Below, piece by piece: positions 48,583 to 59,260 of a stretch of 64,000 bases of DNA (the first letter of the stretch is position 1; each line of letters begins with the position of its first letter). This DNA comes from Alkalihalobacillus deserti (GTDB lineage Bacteria; Bacillota; Bacilli; Bacillales; Bacillaceae_D), in contig NZ_JAJAFR010000005.1 in the NCBI RefSeq assembly GCF_020734105.1, positions 124,001-188,000 of the forward strand, given 5' to 3'. A program made the translations under genes and the position numbers. The notes under the pieces were generated by a model, which ran no database searches, was not told the DNA's origin, and saw only the letters and a list, made by a program, of their open reading frames with translations.

Positions 48583-49119
48583 ATGAGCGAGTTGTTTACA
48601 CTTTTTATTATGGCTAGTGCATTAGGGATGGATGCCTTTTCAGTGGCACTCGGAATGGGCATGCTTGGCTTACGATTGCGACAGATTTTTGATATAGGAG
48701 TAACGATTGGGCTGTTTCACATCATTATGCCCCTTTTTGGTATGGTGACGGGGAAACTATTGTCGAATTATTTTGGTATGATCACGACGTATATTGGTGG
48801 AGGGCTACTTCTCATTATTGGTTTACAAATGGTTGTGGCTTCATTTAAATCAGATGATGAGCAAATTTTGCAGCCGATCGGTTTTGGCCTTATCCTTTTT
48901 GCCTTGAGTGTGAGTTTGGATAGCTTTTCGGCAGGATTAAGCTTCGGTATTTTAGGAGCAAAAACGGCTTTAACAGTTCTAATGATTGGAGTCGTGAGCA
49001 TGGTGTTATCATGGATTGGGTTAGTGATAGGCTCAAGGTTTCAAAAGTACATAGGATCCTATGGTGAGCTACTTGGTGGTTTTATCTTGATCGGGTTTGG
49101 GCTAAAGTTAATATTGTAG
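48583..49119 (+). CDS. mntP: manganese efflux pump MntP (YwlD)
   Basis: 178 residues, six hydrophobic segments with two internally repeated DAFSVALGMG / DSFSAGLSFG motifs carrying the Asp residues that bind the metal. Exports Mn2+ from the cytoplasm. ATG 48583 follows GGGGAGTGG. No Mn riboswitch or MntR box is evident in the short upstream region. Order ywlC-ywlD-ywlE as in B. subtilis. Confidence 0.9.
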   Translation: MSELFTLFIMASALGMDAFSVALGMGMLGLRLRQIFDIGVTIGLFHIIMPLFGMVTGKLLSNYFGMITTYIGGGLLLIIGLQMVVASFKSDDEQILQPIGFGLILFALSVSLDSFSAGLSFGILGAKTALTVLMIGVVSMVLSWIGLVIGSRFQKYIGSYGELLGGFILIGFGLKLIL

Positions 49120-49231
49120 ATCGACATGACCAGGGAAAAATTGACTTTTCTCTGCTTCGTTATATATCGTTTTGAAGGGTGTTATGATAAGATAAATTTA
49201 TTCAATGTGAAAGAAAAAACTTAGATAAAAA

Positions 49232-49292
49232 AGCAATGGCTGACTTATCTCGCGCGTTCTATGAGAATCTGCTTCTATAGAAGCGTAAGATC
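49232..49292 (-). repeat. degenerate structured repeat, copy R7
   Basis: GCAATGGCTGAC...CTCGCGCG followed by TTCTAT...ATAGAA recalls the repeat family core but is heavily altered. Low certainty. Confidence 0.25.
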
Positions 49293-49392
49293 AATATCTT
49301 GCTGTCAGGACACCTCTGTCGGCTTAGTTAATATCGTTATTGTTTAAGAGGGAGTAAACGTATTTGAATTAAGGAAGGACGTGTTTTACGGT

Positions 49393-49839
49393 ATGAAAGT
49401 GCTTTTTGTCTGTACAGGAAATACGTGTCGAAGTCCAATGGCCGAGGCGCTCTTGCGTTCACGCGTTGGGGAAGACATTCAAGTGAAGTCAGCTGGTGTA
49501 CAGGCCTTTCCGAATAGTCCAGCATCGGAAGGAACTAAAGCGGTGCTTTCGGAACTTGGAATCGCAGAAAATCACCTTTCTCAACATGTAACGGAAGAAT
49601 TACTTGAGTGGGCTAATCTTGTTTTAACGATGACTGGCTCACATAAACAGATGATCCAAACCTTTTTTCCGCAAGTAAGCGAGTACCTATTTACCTTAAA
49701 AGAGTATGTCGATCCAAGTACGCAGAATCCAGATATTGCTGACCCAATTGGTGGACCAATTGAAGCGTATAGACAAACGGCAAAAGAGATTGAAGAAAGT
49801 CTACACATTTTAACTAGAAAAATACGAGAAGAATTTTAA
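49393..49839 (+). CDS. ywlE: protein-arginine phosphatase YwlE
   Basis: 148 residues. Low-molecular-weight phosphatase fold with P-loop CTGNTCRS; Cys7 is the nucleophile, and Thr11 is the residue that distinguishes arginine phosphatases from tyrosine phosphatases. General acid Asp in ADPIGGP. It reverses McsB arginine phosphorylation. ATG 49393 gives the conserved N terminus, but GTG 49381, four codons earlier, is nearer the SD AAGGAAGG and may be used. Confidence 0.9.
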   Translation: MKVLFVCTGNTCRSPMAEALLRSRVGEDIQVKSAGVQAFPNSPASEGTKAVLSELGIAENHLSQHVTEELLEWANLVLTMTGSHKQMIQTFFPQVSEYLFTLKEYVDPSTQNPDIADPIGGPIEAYRQTAKEIEESLHILTRKIREEF

Positions 49840-49870
49840 AAAGGTGGAACTGTGGCAGAGGGGACAACTA

Positions 49871-51150
49871 TTGTATAAGGCGAGTATTCGCAAAAAGTTA
49901 GTGATAGGTATAAGTGGACTAGCTATTGTGACATTTGGATTTAGTGCAATATTTATTTCTTTTTAGCTGACTTTTTACAAGACACCTTGGGCTTAAGTAG
50001 TGATGCGATTATTCTTTTTCCGCTTGTTAAAGGAGTTTTTTGGAGTGGCTTTCTTAGGTATATAGCTGCACCGCTTATTACAAAACCACTTCATGAAGTA
50101 GAAGAAGCCGCGAGAAGAGCAGCGGCTGGGGATATTCAATATGATGTTACCGTCTCAAAATCCGATGATGAAATTCGAGCATTAGGACTAGCTTATAATG
50201 AAATGCTAGCAAGTTTACGGAGTATGGTGAAAGATATTGATCAAAACTTTAATAACACAGATAAAACGGTCGCAGAGATTTCAGCAGCATCGGAACTTGC
50301 TGCAACAAAAGCGACACAAATTGGCTTAACGATGGATGAAATTGCTAAAGGTGCAGAAAATACAGCATATGCTATTTCGAGCACGGCTGAATCAATGGAA
50401 GAAGTCACTCAGATAGCAACGCAAGTACAAGCAAGAGCAAATGAATCAAAGGTATCATCTGAAGGCATGGTCAGTACGTTAGCCGAGAGTAGAAAGATTG
50501 TGAATTTGCTTGTTGAAGGGATCCGTCAGCTCGCTTCGGATCATGAAAGGTCACTGTTGGCTGTTGATCGTTTAGAAAAACAAGCGAAAGAAGTCGGAGA
50601 AATTATCTCTCTTGTTGGAGGCATTGCTGGCCAAACGAATTTATTAGCTCTTAATGCATCGATTGAAGCGGCCCGTGCTGGAGAACACGGAAAAGGTTTT
50701 GCGGTTGTGGCAGATGAAGTACGAAATTTAGCCGATGAAAGTGCTAAGGCTGTTCAAGGTATTACCGATCTCATCCACAATATTCAAACAGAAGTGGAAA
50801 ATGTCGCTGAACAAATTGGCGAACAAGTACAAGTTGCATGGAAACAATCGGAGCAGGGGACAGCGACAAATAAAGCTATTGGGGAAGTTGAAAAGTCGGT
50901 AAATGAAGTAGATTCTTTTATCACAGACATTTCCAAAATGATTAACCGTCAAATGGAATCGATCAAAACCACTACGAATCAATCACAAGAAGTAACGGCG
51001 ATTGCAGAAGAAACGTCGGCTGGTTCCATTGAGATCTCAGCAATGACCGAACAGCAAGGAACGTCGATTAGTGAAATGGAACAAATGGCTCATGATTTAT
51101 CGAACCAAGCAAAAAAACTAAAAGAAACCATTGAGCGATTCACTACGTAG
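49871..51150 (+). pseudogene. methyl-accepting chemotaxis protein with a one-base frameshift
   Basis: From TTG 49871 (SD GAGGGG) the frame gives YKASIRKKLVIGISGLAIVTF and stops at TAG in TTTTTAG (49960-49966). One extra T would continue as [17 protein letters not shown], the second membrane segment and HAMP ([16 protein letters not shown]), then the full signalling domain with [24 protein letters not shown]. The rest of the protein is open to 51150. Only about 20 residues lie between the membrane segments, so it lacks a large external sensor. The T5 run makes a sequencing slip or phase-variable tract possible. Confidence 0.75.
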
Positions 51151-51241
51151 GAAATTTTAAAATAAGAACACGGATTGTTTTTAACAGCTTGCTCTAAGTG
51201 TTCGATGCTAGTGAGTCAGTTGAATGAAGGAGGGGCAGAAC

Positions 51242-51679
51242 ATGAAAATAGCGATTGCATCAGATCATGGCGGCATCAACATCCGTGAAGAGCTCAAACA
51301 ATTAATGGATGAAATGAATATTGCCTATGAAGACTTTGGTTGCGAATGTGCAACGTCAGTCGATTATCCGGATTATGCCTTGCTGGTTGCTGAAAAAGTA
51401 GCAAGCGGTGAATTTGACCGCGGCATTCTTGTTTGTGGGACTGGCATTGGGATGTCGATTGCCGCTAATAAGGTAAAAGGAATTCGTTGTGCGCTTGTTC
51501 ATGATGTTTTCAGTGCTAAAGCGACTCGTCAACATAATGATACGAATATACTTACAATGGGAGAGCGTGTCATCGGTCCTGGTCTTGCTAGGGAAATAGC
51601 ACGTGTTTGGCTAGAAACAGAATTTGAAGGTGGTCGTCACGCGAATCGTGTTAGCAAAATAACGGATTACGAAGCGTAA
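51242..51679 (+). CDS. rpiB: ribose-5-phosphate isomerase B (YwlF)
   Basis: 145 residues. Interconverts ribose-5-P and ribulose-5-P (or a related aldose such as allose-6-P). Motifs: ASDHGG at the N terminus, catalytic Cys in VCGTGIGMSIAANK, HNDTNIL and GRHANRV. ATG 51242 follows AAGGAGGGG; an in-frame ATG at 51224 overlaps the SD. Same slot as B. subtilis ywlF. Confidence 0.93.
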   Translation: MKIAIASDHGGINIREELKQLMDEMNIAYEDFGCECATSVDYPDYALLVAEKVASGEFDRGILVCGTGIGMSIAANKVKGIRCALVHDVFSAKATRQHNDTNILTMGERVIGPGLAREIARVWLETEFEGGRHANRVSKITDYEA

Positions 51680-51769
51680 TTTTTAAAAACGGAGAGGCCG
51701 GTACGTGTTTTCTAAAAAGCGCAAAAAATCGGCGGACTCTCTGCAAAGAGTTTTAAAAGAAGGCTGGTG

Positions 51770-52330
51770 ATGAACTTGTCAATTGAAACCACTCAAGTTA
51801 AACGATTAATTGATGACTTGAATCATGCTTATAAACTGACAGGTGAGACGCTCCTCGTCATTGGGACAAGCACAAGTGAAGTCGCAGGATCACACATTGG
51901 TTCGAATGGTTCCCATGAAATTGCCGAGGCAATATTCGGTGCCTTTGCCGAAGCTCAAGAAACAACAGGCGTTCAACTCGCCTTTCAATGCTGCGAACAT
52001 TTAAACCGAGCTCTAGTTGTCGAACGAAAAACGGCTCTATCAAGAGGCTATGAAATCGTTCACGCCGTTCCAGTTCGTAAAGCAGGTGGAGCGATGGCTA
52101 CTTATGCATTTCGAACAATGAAGGACCCTGTGTTAGTAGAGTCAATCGAGGCAGATGTCGGGATTGATATCGGCAATACGTTAATTGGTATGCACTTAAA
52201 AAAGGTAGCCGTCCCTCTTCGAAGCAAGGTTAGAATGATTGGAGAAGCGCATGTAACATTGGCAATTACGAGACCGAAACTCATTGGTGGTGTTCGCGCT
52301 ATCTATGAAAGAACAGAGGAACATGAATAA
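51770..52330 (+). CDS. ywlG: UPF0340/TIGR01440 family protein YwlG
   Basis: 186 residues. Family of unknown function. Recognisable by GTSTSEVAGSHIGSNGSHEIA, FQCCEHLNRALVVER and DPVLVESIEADVGIDIGNTLIGMHLKKVAVP. ATG 51770 (an in-frame GTG is at 51767) with AAGAAGGC upstream. Sits between rpiB and glyA as in B. subtilis. Confidence 0.9.
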   Translation: MNLSIETTQVKRLIDDLNHAYKLTGETLLVIGTSTSEVAGSHIGSNGSHEIAEAIFGAFAEAQETTGVQLAFQCCEHLNRALVVERKTALSRGYEIVHAVPVRKAGGAMATYAFRTMKDPVLVESIEADVGIDIGNTLIGMHLKKVAVPLRSKVRMIGEAHVTLAITRPKLIGGVRAIYERTEEHE

Positions 52331-52447
52331 AATATAAGTTTTTATCAAATTCGTACGGAAATAACGAGTTATTTGTGTTAAAATAGAAGCGAATTGTAGA
52401 TGCATTCTTTGAAATCCGAAAGATATAGATTTGGAAGGGGAATAGAG

Positions 52448-53695
52448 ATGAAACAAGATAAGTTACAAAGTCAAGATCCAAAAGTATTTGAAGCTATGCA
52501 ACAGGAGCTAGGTCGCCAACGCGATAAAATTGAATTAATTGCATCTGAGAACTTTGTTAGTGCAGCCGTTATGGAAGCTCAAGGTTCGGTGTTAACAAAT
52601 AAATACGCTGAAGGATATCCGGGCCGTCGTTATTATGGTGGATGTGAGTATGTGGATATCGTTGAGGATTTAGCTCGCGATCGCGCGAAAGAAATCTTTG
52701 GTGCTGAGTACGTCAACGTTCAGCCGCACTCAGGTGCACAAGCGAATATGGCTGTGTACTTCACGATTTTAGAGCCAGGTGATACAGTTCTTGGTATGAA
52801 TCTTTCTCATGGTGGTCACTTAACACATGGTAGTCCTGTGAACTTCAGTGGAGTTCTTTATAACTTCGTTGAGTATGGCGTCGATAAAGAAACACAATAC
52901 ATTGATTACGACGTTGTTCGTGAATTAGCGCTAGAGCATAAGCCGAAGTTAATTGTGGCTGGAGCAAGTGCGTATCCACGTCAGATTGATTTTGCTAAAT
53001 TCCGTGAAATTGCTGATGAAGTCGGCGCGTTCCTAATGGTGGATATGGCACATATCGCTGGACTTGTTGCAACAGGTTTGCACCCAAATCCTGTTCCTCA
53101 TGCACACTTTGTGACAACGACAACGCATAAAACGCTTCGTGGCCCTCGCGGTGGTATGATTTTATGTGAAGAAGAATTCGGAAAGAAAATTGATAAATCG
53201 ATCTTCCCTGGTATTCAAGGTGGACCTTTAATGCACGTAATTGCAGCTAAGGCTGTATCTTTTGGTGAAACGTTGACTCCTGAGTTCAAAACTTACGGTC
53301 AAGCGATCATTGACAACGCAAAACGCTTAGGTGAAAAGCTATTAAGTGAAGGCATTAACCTCGTATCGGGAGGAACAGATAATCACTTACTGCTCTTAGA
53401 CTTACGTTCATTAGGTCTTACAGGAAAAGTAGCTGAAAAAGCACTTGATGAAGTCGGAATCACAACAAACAAAAATACGATTCCATTCGACCCTGAAAGC
53501 CCATTTGTAACAAGCGGAATCCGTATTGGTACTGCAGCTGTTACTTCACGCGGCTTTGACGGTGAAGCAATGGATGAAATTGGTTCTCTAATCGCATTAA
53601 CACTTAAAAATGTTGAGAATGAAGAAAAGCTAGAAGAAGCACGTACTCGTGTTGCGGAATTAACAGCAAAATACCCGATGTATACGCATCTTTAA
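52448..53695 (+). CDS. glyA: serine hydroxymethyltransferase
   Basis: 415 residues. PLP enzyme converting serine plus THF to glycine plus 5,10-methylene-THF. PLP lysine in [14 protein letters not shown]-terminal [11 protein letters not shown] and [13 protein letters not shown] present. ATG 52448 after GGAAGGGGAATAGAG; a longer in-frame start at 52400 has no SD. Followed by a strong terminator. Confidence 0.96.
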   Translation: MKQDKLQSQDPKVFEAMQQELGRQRDKIELIASENFVSAAVMEAQGSVLTNKYAEGYPGRRYYGGCEYVDIVEDLARDRAKEIFGAEYVNVQPHSGAQANMAVYFTILEPGDTVLGMNLSHGGHLTHGSPVNFSGVLYNFVEYGVDKETQYIDYDVVRELALEHKPKLIVAGASAYPRQIDFAKFREIADEVGAFLMVDMAHIAGLVATGLHPNPVPHAHFVTTTTHKTLRGPRGGMILCEEEFGKKIDKSIFPGIQGGPLMHVIAAKAVSFGETLTPEFKTYGQAIIDNAKRLGEKLLSEGINLVSGGTDNHLLLLDLRSLGLTGKVAEKALDEVGITTNKNTIPFDPESPFVTSGIRIGTAAVTSRGFDGEAMDEIGSLIALTLKNVENEEKLEEARTRVAELTAKYPMYTHL

Positions 53696-53702
53696 GAGGA
53701 GA

Positions 53703-53731
53703 AAGCCAGACTTTAATGTCTGGCTTTTTTT
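53703..53731 (+). terminator. terminator of glyA
   Basis: AAGCCAGAC pairs with GTCTGGCTT, followed by a T-run. The rest of the 300-base gap is AT-rich leader of upp. Confidence 0.92.
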
Positions 53732-53926
53732 CTGTGGTTACGAGCTAAGTAAAACTTATATTTTAACGGCAAAAAAGTTTTTAGTGCGAAACTGATCTTT
53801 TATCAGCGATGTTTATAAAATGACATTGCGAACGTACATAATCGACATATTCTAATTAAACGATGGCTAAATCAATTAGTCTAAACATTACAAATTAATG
53901 AACTAAATGAATTATCACTATAAAAC

Positions 53927-53955
53927 TTGAAGGCAACTAGCTTTTTATGTAGAAT
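53927..53955 (+). promoter_or_regulatory. upp promoter
   Basis: TTGAAG (53927-53932), 17 bp, TAGAAT (53950-53955), 42 bp before the start codon. Confidence 0.7.
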
Positions 53956-53996
53956 TTTGAAGGAGATAAAAGATCGTAAAAGGAGCTAAAAAGCTA

Positions 53997-54626
53997 ATGA
54001 GTAAAGTTTTCGTATTTGATCACCCTTTAATTCAGCATAAATTAACGTATATCCGTGATAAAAAAACTGGTACGAAGGAATTCCGGGAGCTAGTCGATGA
54101 GGTTGCCGGTTTAATGGCGTTTGAAATTACTCGAGATTTGCCAACACAAGATGTAACGGTTGAAACACCAGTAGGCATGGCAAAATCAAAAAGAATTGCA
54201 GGGAAGAAGTTAGGTCTTGTTCCCATTTTACGTGCAGGTCTAGGTATGGTAGACGGAATTCTTCGTATGATCCCTGCTGCTAAAGTTGGACATGTGGGTC
54301 TTTATCGTGACCCTGAGACGCTTCACCCTGTTGAATATTACGTGAAGCTACCAACGGATGTGGAAGAAAGAGAATTCATCGTCATCGACCCGATGCTAGC
54401 AACAGGTGGTTCGGCTGTTGAGGCGATTAACAGCTTGAAAAAGCGTGGTGCCAAAACGATTAAATTAATGTGTTTAGTGGCAGCGCCAGAAGGTGTTGAA
54501 ATCGTAAAAGAAGCTCACCCTGATGTAGATATCTATTTAGCGGCAATGGACGAGAAATTAAATGACCATGGATATATCGTTCCTGGCTTAGGTGACGCTG
54601 GCGACCGATTGTTTGGAACAAAATAA
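53997..54626 (+). CDS. upp: uracil phosphoribosyltransferase
   Basis: 209 residues. Salvages uracil to UMP with PRPP. PRPP loop [19 protein letters not shown] and the C-terminal uracil site [15 protein letters not shown] 53997 follows AAAGGAGC. Here upp has its own promoter and terminator, separate from the atp operon. Confidence 0.96.
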   Translation: MSKVFVFDHPLIQHKLTYIRDKKTGTKEFRELVDEVAGLMAFEITRDLPTQDVTVETPVGMAKSKRIAGKKLGLVPILRAGLGMVDGILRMIPAAKVGHVGLYRDPETLHPVEYYVKLPTDVEEREFIVIDPMLATGGSAVEAINSLKKRGAKTIKLMCLVAAPEGVEIVKEAHPDVDIYLAAMDEKLNDHGYIVPGLGDAGDRLFGTK

Positions 54627-54635
54627 AGATGCGTG

Positions 54636-54665
54636 AAGAGGCTGAGAAATCAGCCTCTTTTATTA
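54636..54665 (+). terminator. terminator of upp
   Basis: AGAGGCTGA pairs with TCAGCCTCT, followed by TTTATT. Confidence 0.88.
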
Positions 54666-54687
54666 GTTATTTGTGCTAAAACCATGC

Positions 54688-54955
54688 GAGTTGCTGAATT
54701 CTAAAGAGAAGTTGCCGGAAACCTATCAGGAGTTGCTGAATTGCAAGGAGAAGTTGCCGGAAAAGTATTGAGTTGCTGAATTCTAAAGAGAAGTTGCCGG
54801 AAACCTATCAAAAGTTGCTGAATTGCAAGGAGAAGTTGCCGGAAAAGTATCGAGTTGCTGAATTCTAAAGAGAAGTTGCCGGAAACCTATCAAAAGTTGC
54901 TGAATTGCAAAGAGAACTTGCTGGAAACTCATCAAAAGTTGCTGAATAAAAAAGG
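54688..54955. repeat. 82-bp tandem repeats made of two 41-bp half units
   Basis: Units begin at 54688, 54770 and 54852 with GAGTTGCTGAATTCTAAAG; the third decays after about 80 bp. Each splits into two 41-bp halves sharing GTTGCTGAATT...AGAAGTTGCCGGAAA. The core GAAGTTGCCGGAAA is the same as at 5.04 kb. 41 and 82 are not multiples of three, so it is not a coding repeat. No gene is in 54627-55113. Confidence 0.9.
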
Positions 54956-55113
54956 AAGCTACTGTAAAAAGTAATCGATCTCAAAACCTCCTTACCAAAG
55001 AGAAACCTTGCAAATTGGCACTCAAATCGTACTCCTGTCAATCTATACATGATTTTGCTTCTCCTGTTCATACTAATAATATATGCAAAATGGCGGGGGA
55101 GTTGGTTAGGGAT

Positions 55114-57381
55114 ATGAAAAACGTTATAACGTGTTTGTTAGCCGTTGTTTTAGTTTGTACGATAAATATCAATACAGGTTTCGCTACTACTTTTCCTGAA
55201 ATCCCGGTCGTAGGGGAACTAGAGCAGTCAAATGAAAAAGTTGTGGTCATTGTGACGGCTTCGGGGCAAGTGAATGAAGCGATAGCGGCTGTTTCGACTG
55301 CTTTTCCTAAAAGTAAAATTCGTAAAACATTTAAACGAGCTTTGAACGGATTTTCGATTGAGTTAATGGAAAGCGAAGTTGAGATGTTACATTCATTTAA
55401 TGAAATAGAACGTGTTGATAAAGTGGTTCAATACAGTACTAATTTAGATGGTAGTGTGCCTTTTATCGGAGGAGAAAGCATGCGTGGGATGCTCGATCCA
55501 AGCGGTGAGCGTCTTACAGGAAAAGGAATTAAAGTCGCTGTGATTGATACGGGAATCGATTATAGCCACCCTGATTTAAAAGCAAATTACAAAGGGGGCT
55601 ACGACGTTATTGATTATGATCGTGACCCGATGGAGACGATTGCTTCACAAGGACCGCCTACCTTTCACGGTACGCATGTTGCAGGCATTATTGGTGCAAA
55701 TGGTAAAGTGAGAGGGGTCGCGCCGGAAGTGGATTTATATGCCTATCGCGCTCTTGGTCCAGGGGGACAAGGAACGACGGAACAAGTTATTGAAGCAATT
55801 GAAAAAGCGATTGAAGATGAAGTAGATGTCTTAAACTTGTCGCTTGGGAATACAGTGAATGGGCCTGATTGGCCAACGAGTATTGCGCTAGATAAAGCGG
55901 TAGAAGAAGGCATTGTCGCAGTTACGTCCAACGGAAACAGTGGACCTAATATGTGGACAGTCGGTTCGCCAGGTACATCAACGAAAGCAATCTCGGTCGG
56001 GGCATCAGCTCCCCCTTTGAAGACACCATATATCACAATGGCCGGCTTAGAAAAAGAAGTTACCCTCTATCCAATTGGAGGGACACTTCCTTGGACACTG
56101 AAAAGAGATTTTGAAATTGTTGAAGCTGGATATGGATTAGAGGAAGAGTGGGAAGACGTCGACGCCCAAAATAAAATCGTCCTCATCAAAAGAGGGATGA
56201 TTCCATTTTCAGAAAAAGCAAAGGCTGCACAAAAAGCAGGAGCGAAGGCCATGTTAATTTACAATAATCTCCCGGGTTCTTTTGTTGGAGCTGTCGAACA
56301 AGGAATCAAGTTTCCAGTCGTGAGCATTTCAAAGGAAGATGGCGATTGGATACTGGAACAAATCGAGAATAAGAAAGAAAAGCAATATGCAAGAACGATC
56401 TACAGAAATGAAGAAGATTTTATCGCGCCCTTTAGCTCAAGAGGACCTGTCACGCAAACGTGGGAAGTGAAACCAGATTTAGTGGCACCAGGGGTCGCGA
56501 TTGATAGTACTGTACCAAAAGGATACCTCGGATTAAATGGGACGAGTATGTCAGCACCGCATGTTGCTGGAGCTGCAGCACTTGTGAAGCAGGCGCATCC
56601 GGATTGGACTCCTGAACAGATCAAGGCAGCGCTTATGAATACAGCAAAACAACTAGTAAAAGAAGATGGGGAGCCCTATTATCCGTATGAACAAGGCGCG
56701 GGAAGACTGCAAGTAGATAAAGCGGTGCAAGCGAAAACGCTTGCCTATCCGGGATCGCTCACATTTGGAAAATATACAAAAGAGGACCCGCGTGAGAAAC
56801 GAACGGTCACCTTTACCATCGAAAATCATGATGAACATACACGAACCTATCATGTGAAACCACCATTTGAAGCACCGGACGGTTTGCAATGGGAAGTGCC
56901 TTTTTCAACGACAATAAAGCCAGGAGAAAAAGCGAAGGTGGATGTAGAACTCGATCTTTTTCCAGCGGTGTTAGCAGAAGGAATTCATCATGGCGAAATA
57001 GCGATTGAAGGTGGACCGGAGCCAATTATTATTCCATATGTCTTTTTTATAGAAGAGCCGAACTATCCTAGAGCGATGGCTTTTAACTTCGGTCATGGAG
57101 ATCATCCGGGTGAATACCGATATGAGCTTTACTTGCCGGGAGGAGCCGAAGAGATGGGAATCGCCCTATACGATCCCGATACGTTTCAATTTATTCAATT
57201 CCTTGATACAAAGAAAGATATTGGTCGGGGGATGGTTGGAGCTGAGTGGACAGACATCGATTTGCCAGAAGGAGTATATAAAGCACTTGTTTACGCGCGC
57301 AAAGACGGAAAAGAGGACACATTAGAATCGACCATCCTAATTGGGAGTCAACTGCTTCAAGACAAGCGAAAAGATGAATAA
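55114..57381 (+). CDS. secreted subtilisin-like serine protease (Vpr/S8 with PA domain)
   Basis: 755 residues. Signal peptide (MKNVITCLLAVVLVCTININ), an I9-like propeptide (VVVIVTASGQVNEAI...IERVDKVVQY), then the S8 domain with Asp in AVIDTGIDYSHPDL, His in HGTHVAGI, oxyanion Asn in TSNGNSG and Ser in NGTSMSAPHVAG. A PA domain (IVLIKRGMIPFSEKAKAAQ) is inserted before the Ser, as in Vpr, and a C-terminal beta-sandwich follows. ATG 55114 gives a proper signal peptide with GGGGGAG upstream; a longer in-frame start at 55015 has no SD. Extracellular protein degradation. Confidence 0.92.
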   Translation: MKNVITCLLAVVLVCTININTGFATTFPEIPVVGELEQSNEKVVVIVTASGQVNEAIAAVSTAFPKSKIRKTFKRALNGFSIELMESEVEMLHSFNEIERVDKVVQYSTNLDGSVPFIGGESMRGMLDPSGERLTGKGIKVAVIDTGIDYSHPDLKANYKGGYDVIDYDRDPMETIASQGPPTFHGTHVAGIIGANGKVRGVAPEVDLYAYRALGPGGQGTTEQVIEAIEKAIEDEVDVLNLSLGNTVNGPDWPTSIALDKAVEEGIVAVTSNGNSGPNMWTVGSPGTSTKAISVGASAPPLKTPYITMAGLEKEVTLYPIGGTLPWTLKRDFEIVEAGYGLEEEWEDVDAQNKIVLIKRGMIPFSEKAKAAQKAGAKAMLIYNNLPGSFVGAVEQGIKFPVVSISKEDGDWILEQIENKKEKQYARTIYRNEEDFIAPFSSRGPVTQTWEVKPDLVAPGVAIDSTVPKGYLGLNGTSMSAPHVAGAAALVKQAHPDWTPEQIKAALMNTAKQLVKEDGEPYYPYEQGAGRLQVDKAVQAKTLAYPGSLTFGKYTKEDPREKRTVTFTIENHDEHTRTYHVKPPFEAPDGLQWEVPFSTTIKPGEKAKVDVELDLFPAVLAEGIHHGEIAIEGGPEPIIIPYVFFIEEPNYPRAMAFNFGHGDHPGEYRYELYLPGGAEEMGIALYDPDTFQFIQFLDTKKDIGRGMVGAEWTDIDLPEGVYKALVYARKDGKEDTLESTILIGSQLLQDKRKDE

Positions 57382-57388
57382 AGGTCAG

Positions 57389-57412
57389 ACCTCTCTTTAA
57401 GAAAGAGAGGTT
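57389..57412 (+). terminator. hairpin downstream of the protease gene
   Basis: ACCTCTCTTT pairs with AAAGAGAGGT; only a short TTAATTT tail. Confidence 0.65.
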
Positions 57413-57465
57413 AATTTCAGTTAGTTTGACATAATTGTGAACACCGTTGGTAATACTGCGAATTA

Positions 57466-57507
57466 GTGTCAAAACGCATTGACACAAGGTTTTCACTATT
57501 GTACGAT
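57466..57507 (+). promoter_or_regulatory. atp operon promoter with an overlapping inverted repeat
   Basis: TTGACA (57479-57484), 17 bp, TACGAT (57502-57507). The -35 lies in a perfect 7-bp inverted repeat GTGTCAA-N6-TTGACAC (57466-57485), placed to act as an operator. A second possible -35 (TTGACA, 57426) is upstream. Confidence 0.6.
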
Positions 57508-57593
57508 AAGTAAGGTTATGATGACAGGGTTTACATAGATGTCGAATTCTGGTCGGCATTCTACCAACAAACGCTTTAAAGGAGGGCACTATC

Positions 57594-57824
57594 GTGAGTG
57601 ACGGCAAACGCAGTCCTTGGCGTGCAATGGGTCTTGTATCCATTATTTCCTCTTATGTCGTAGGTGGAGTTGTAGGCGGAGTATTAACCGGTCTATGGCT
57701 AGGAAATCAATTTGGAGCGAAACCCTTTTTCCTTATTGTTTTTCTTTTATTGGGACTTTCTATGGGGTTTTACGGTGTAGTTAAAGTGATTAAGCCTTTT
57801 TTAGGAGACGATAAAGACAAATGA
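57594..57824 (+). CDS. atpZ: AtpZ, small membrane protein of the ATP synthase operon
   Basis: 76 residues, two membrane hairpin helices (about 12-34 and 42-62), AtpZ/AtpI family. In alkaliphilic Bacillus pseudofirmus atpZ precedes atpI and has been linked to Mg2+ uptake and to ATP synthase function. Start GTG 57594 follows AAGGAGGGC. Its stop overlaps the atpI start (ATGA). Confidence 0.85.
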   Translation: MSDGKRSPWRAMGLVSIISSYVVGGVVGGVLTGLWLGNQFGAKPFFLIVFLLLGLSMGFYGVVKVIKPFLGDDKDK

Positions 57825-58216
57825 TTTCACTTGAAGGAAAAATGAAAAGCTACTCACTGATTGTCATCGTTTTAATTATCCTCTTTACAATTGGTTTTAT
57901 TAGTACACCATTAGAACGACAATTTCTTGGGCTTATTTTAGGATTGATATTTAGTTATATCAGTCTTTGGACAACCTTTAGAAAAGCGAGATTTGTCGGA
58001 GAAGTAGCAGTTGCTGGGTTGAAAAACCATATGTTGTTGTCCTATTTCTTATCGATATTCGGTATTGCAATTCGAATTGCGTTAGCTATTTTTTGTGTGT
58101 GGATTGCATTGATTTATCCAGAATCGTTTCATTTGATTTCAGTCATTACAGGGTATGCCCTGATTTATATAATTATAATGGCAGATATGCTTATACAAAC
58201 CGTTAGAAAGAGGTGA
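57821..58216 (+). CDS. atpI: ATP synthase protein I
   Basis: 131 residues, four membrane segments. AtpI helps assembly of the c-ring. ATG 57821 overlaps the atpZ stop by four bases and is translationally coupled; a later ATG (57842) is also preceded by AAGGA and cannot be excluded. Followed by atpB five bases later. Confidence 0.85.
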   Translation: MISLEGKMKSYSLIVIVLIILFTIGFISTPLERQFLGLILGLIFSYISLWTTFRKARFVGEVAVAGLKNHMLLSYFLSIFGIAIRIALAIFCVWIALIYPESFHLISVITGYALIYIIIMADMLIQTVRKR

Positions 58217-58221
58217 AATAA

Positions 58222-58935
<714 letters not shown>

Positions 58936-59010
58936 ACATGGTTACCACCGTCCTATTAGGACATTATATATAATTTATAAAACTTAACTTACATTTAGGG
59001 AGGAAATTAG

Positions 59011-59226
<216 letters not shown>

Positions 59227-59260
59227 ATAGGAGCTCTCGTCACATATGGTTTTCATAGTA

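Noticed and set aside
54688..54955. Regular repeats considered as a CRISPR array
   Set aside because: Units are contiguous with no unique spacers, and no cas genes are near.
55015..55113. Longer N terminus for the subtilase
   Set aside because: No SD, and it would place 33 residues before a normal signal peptide.
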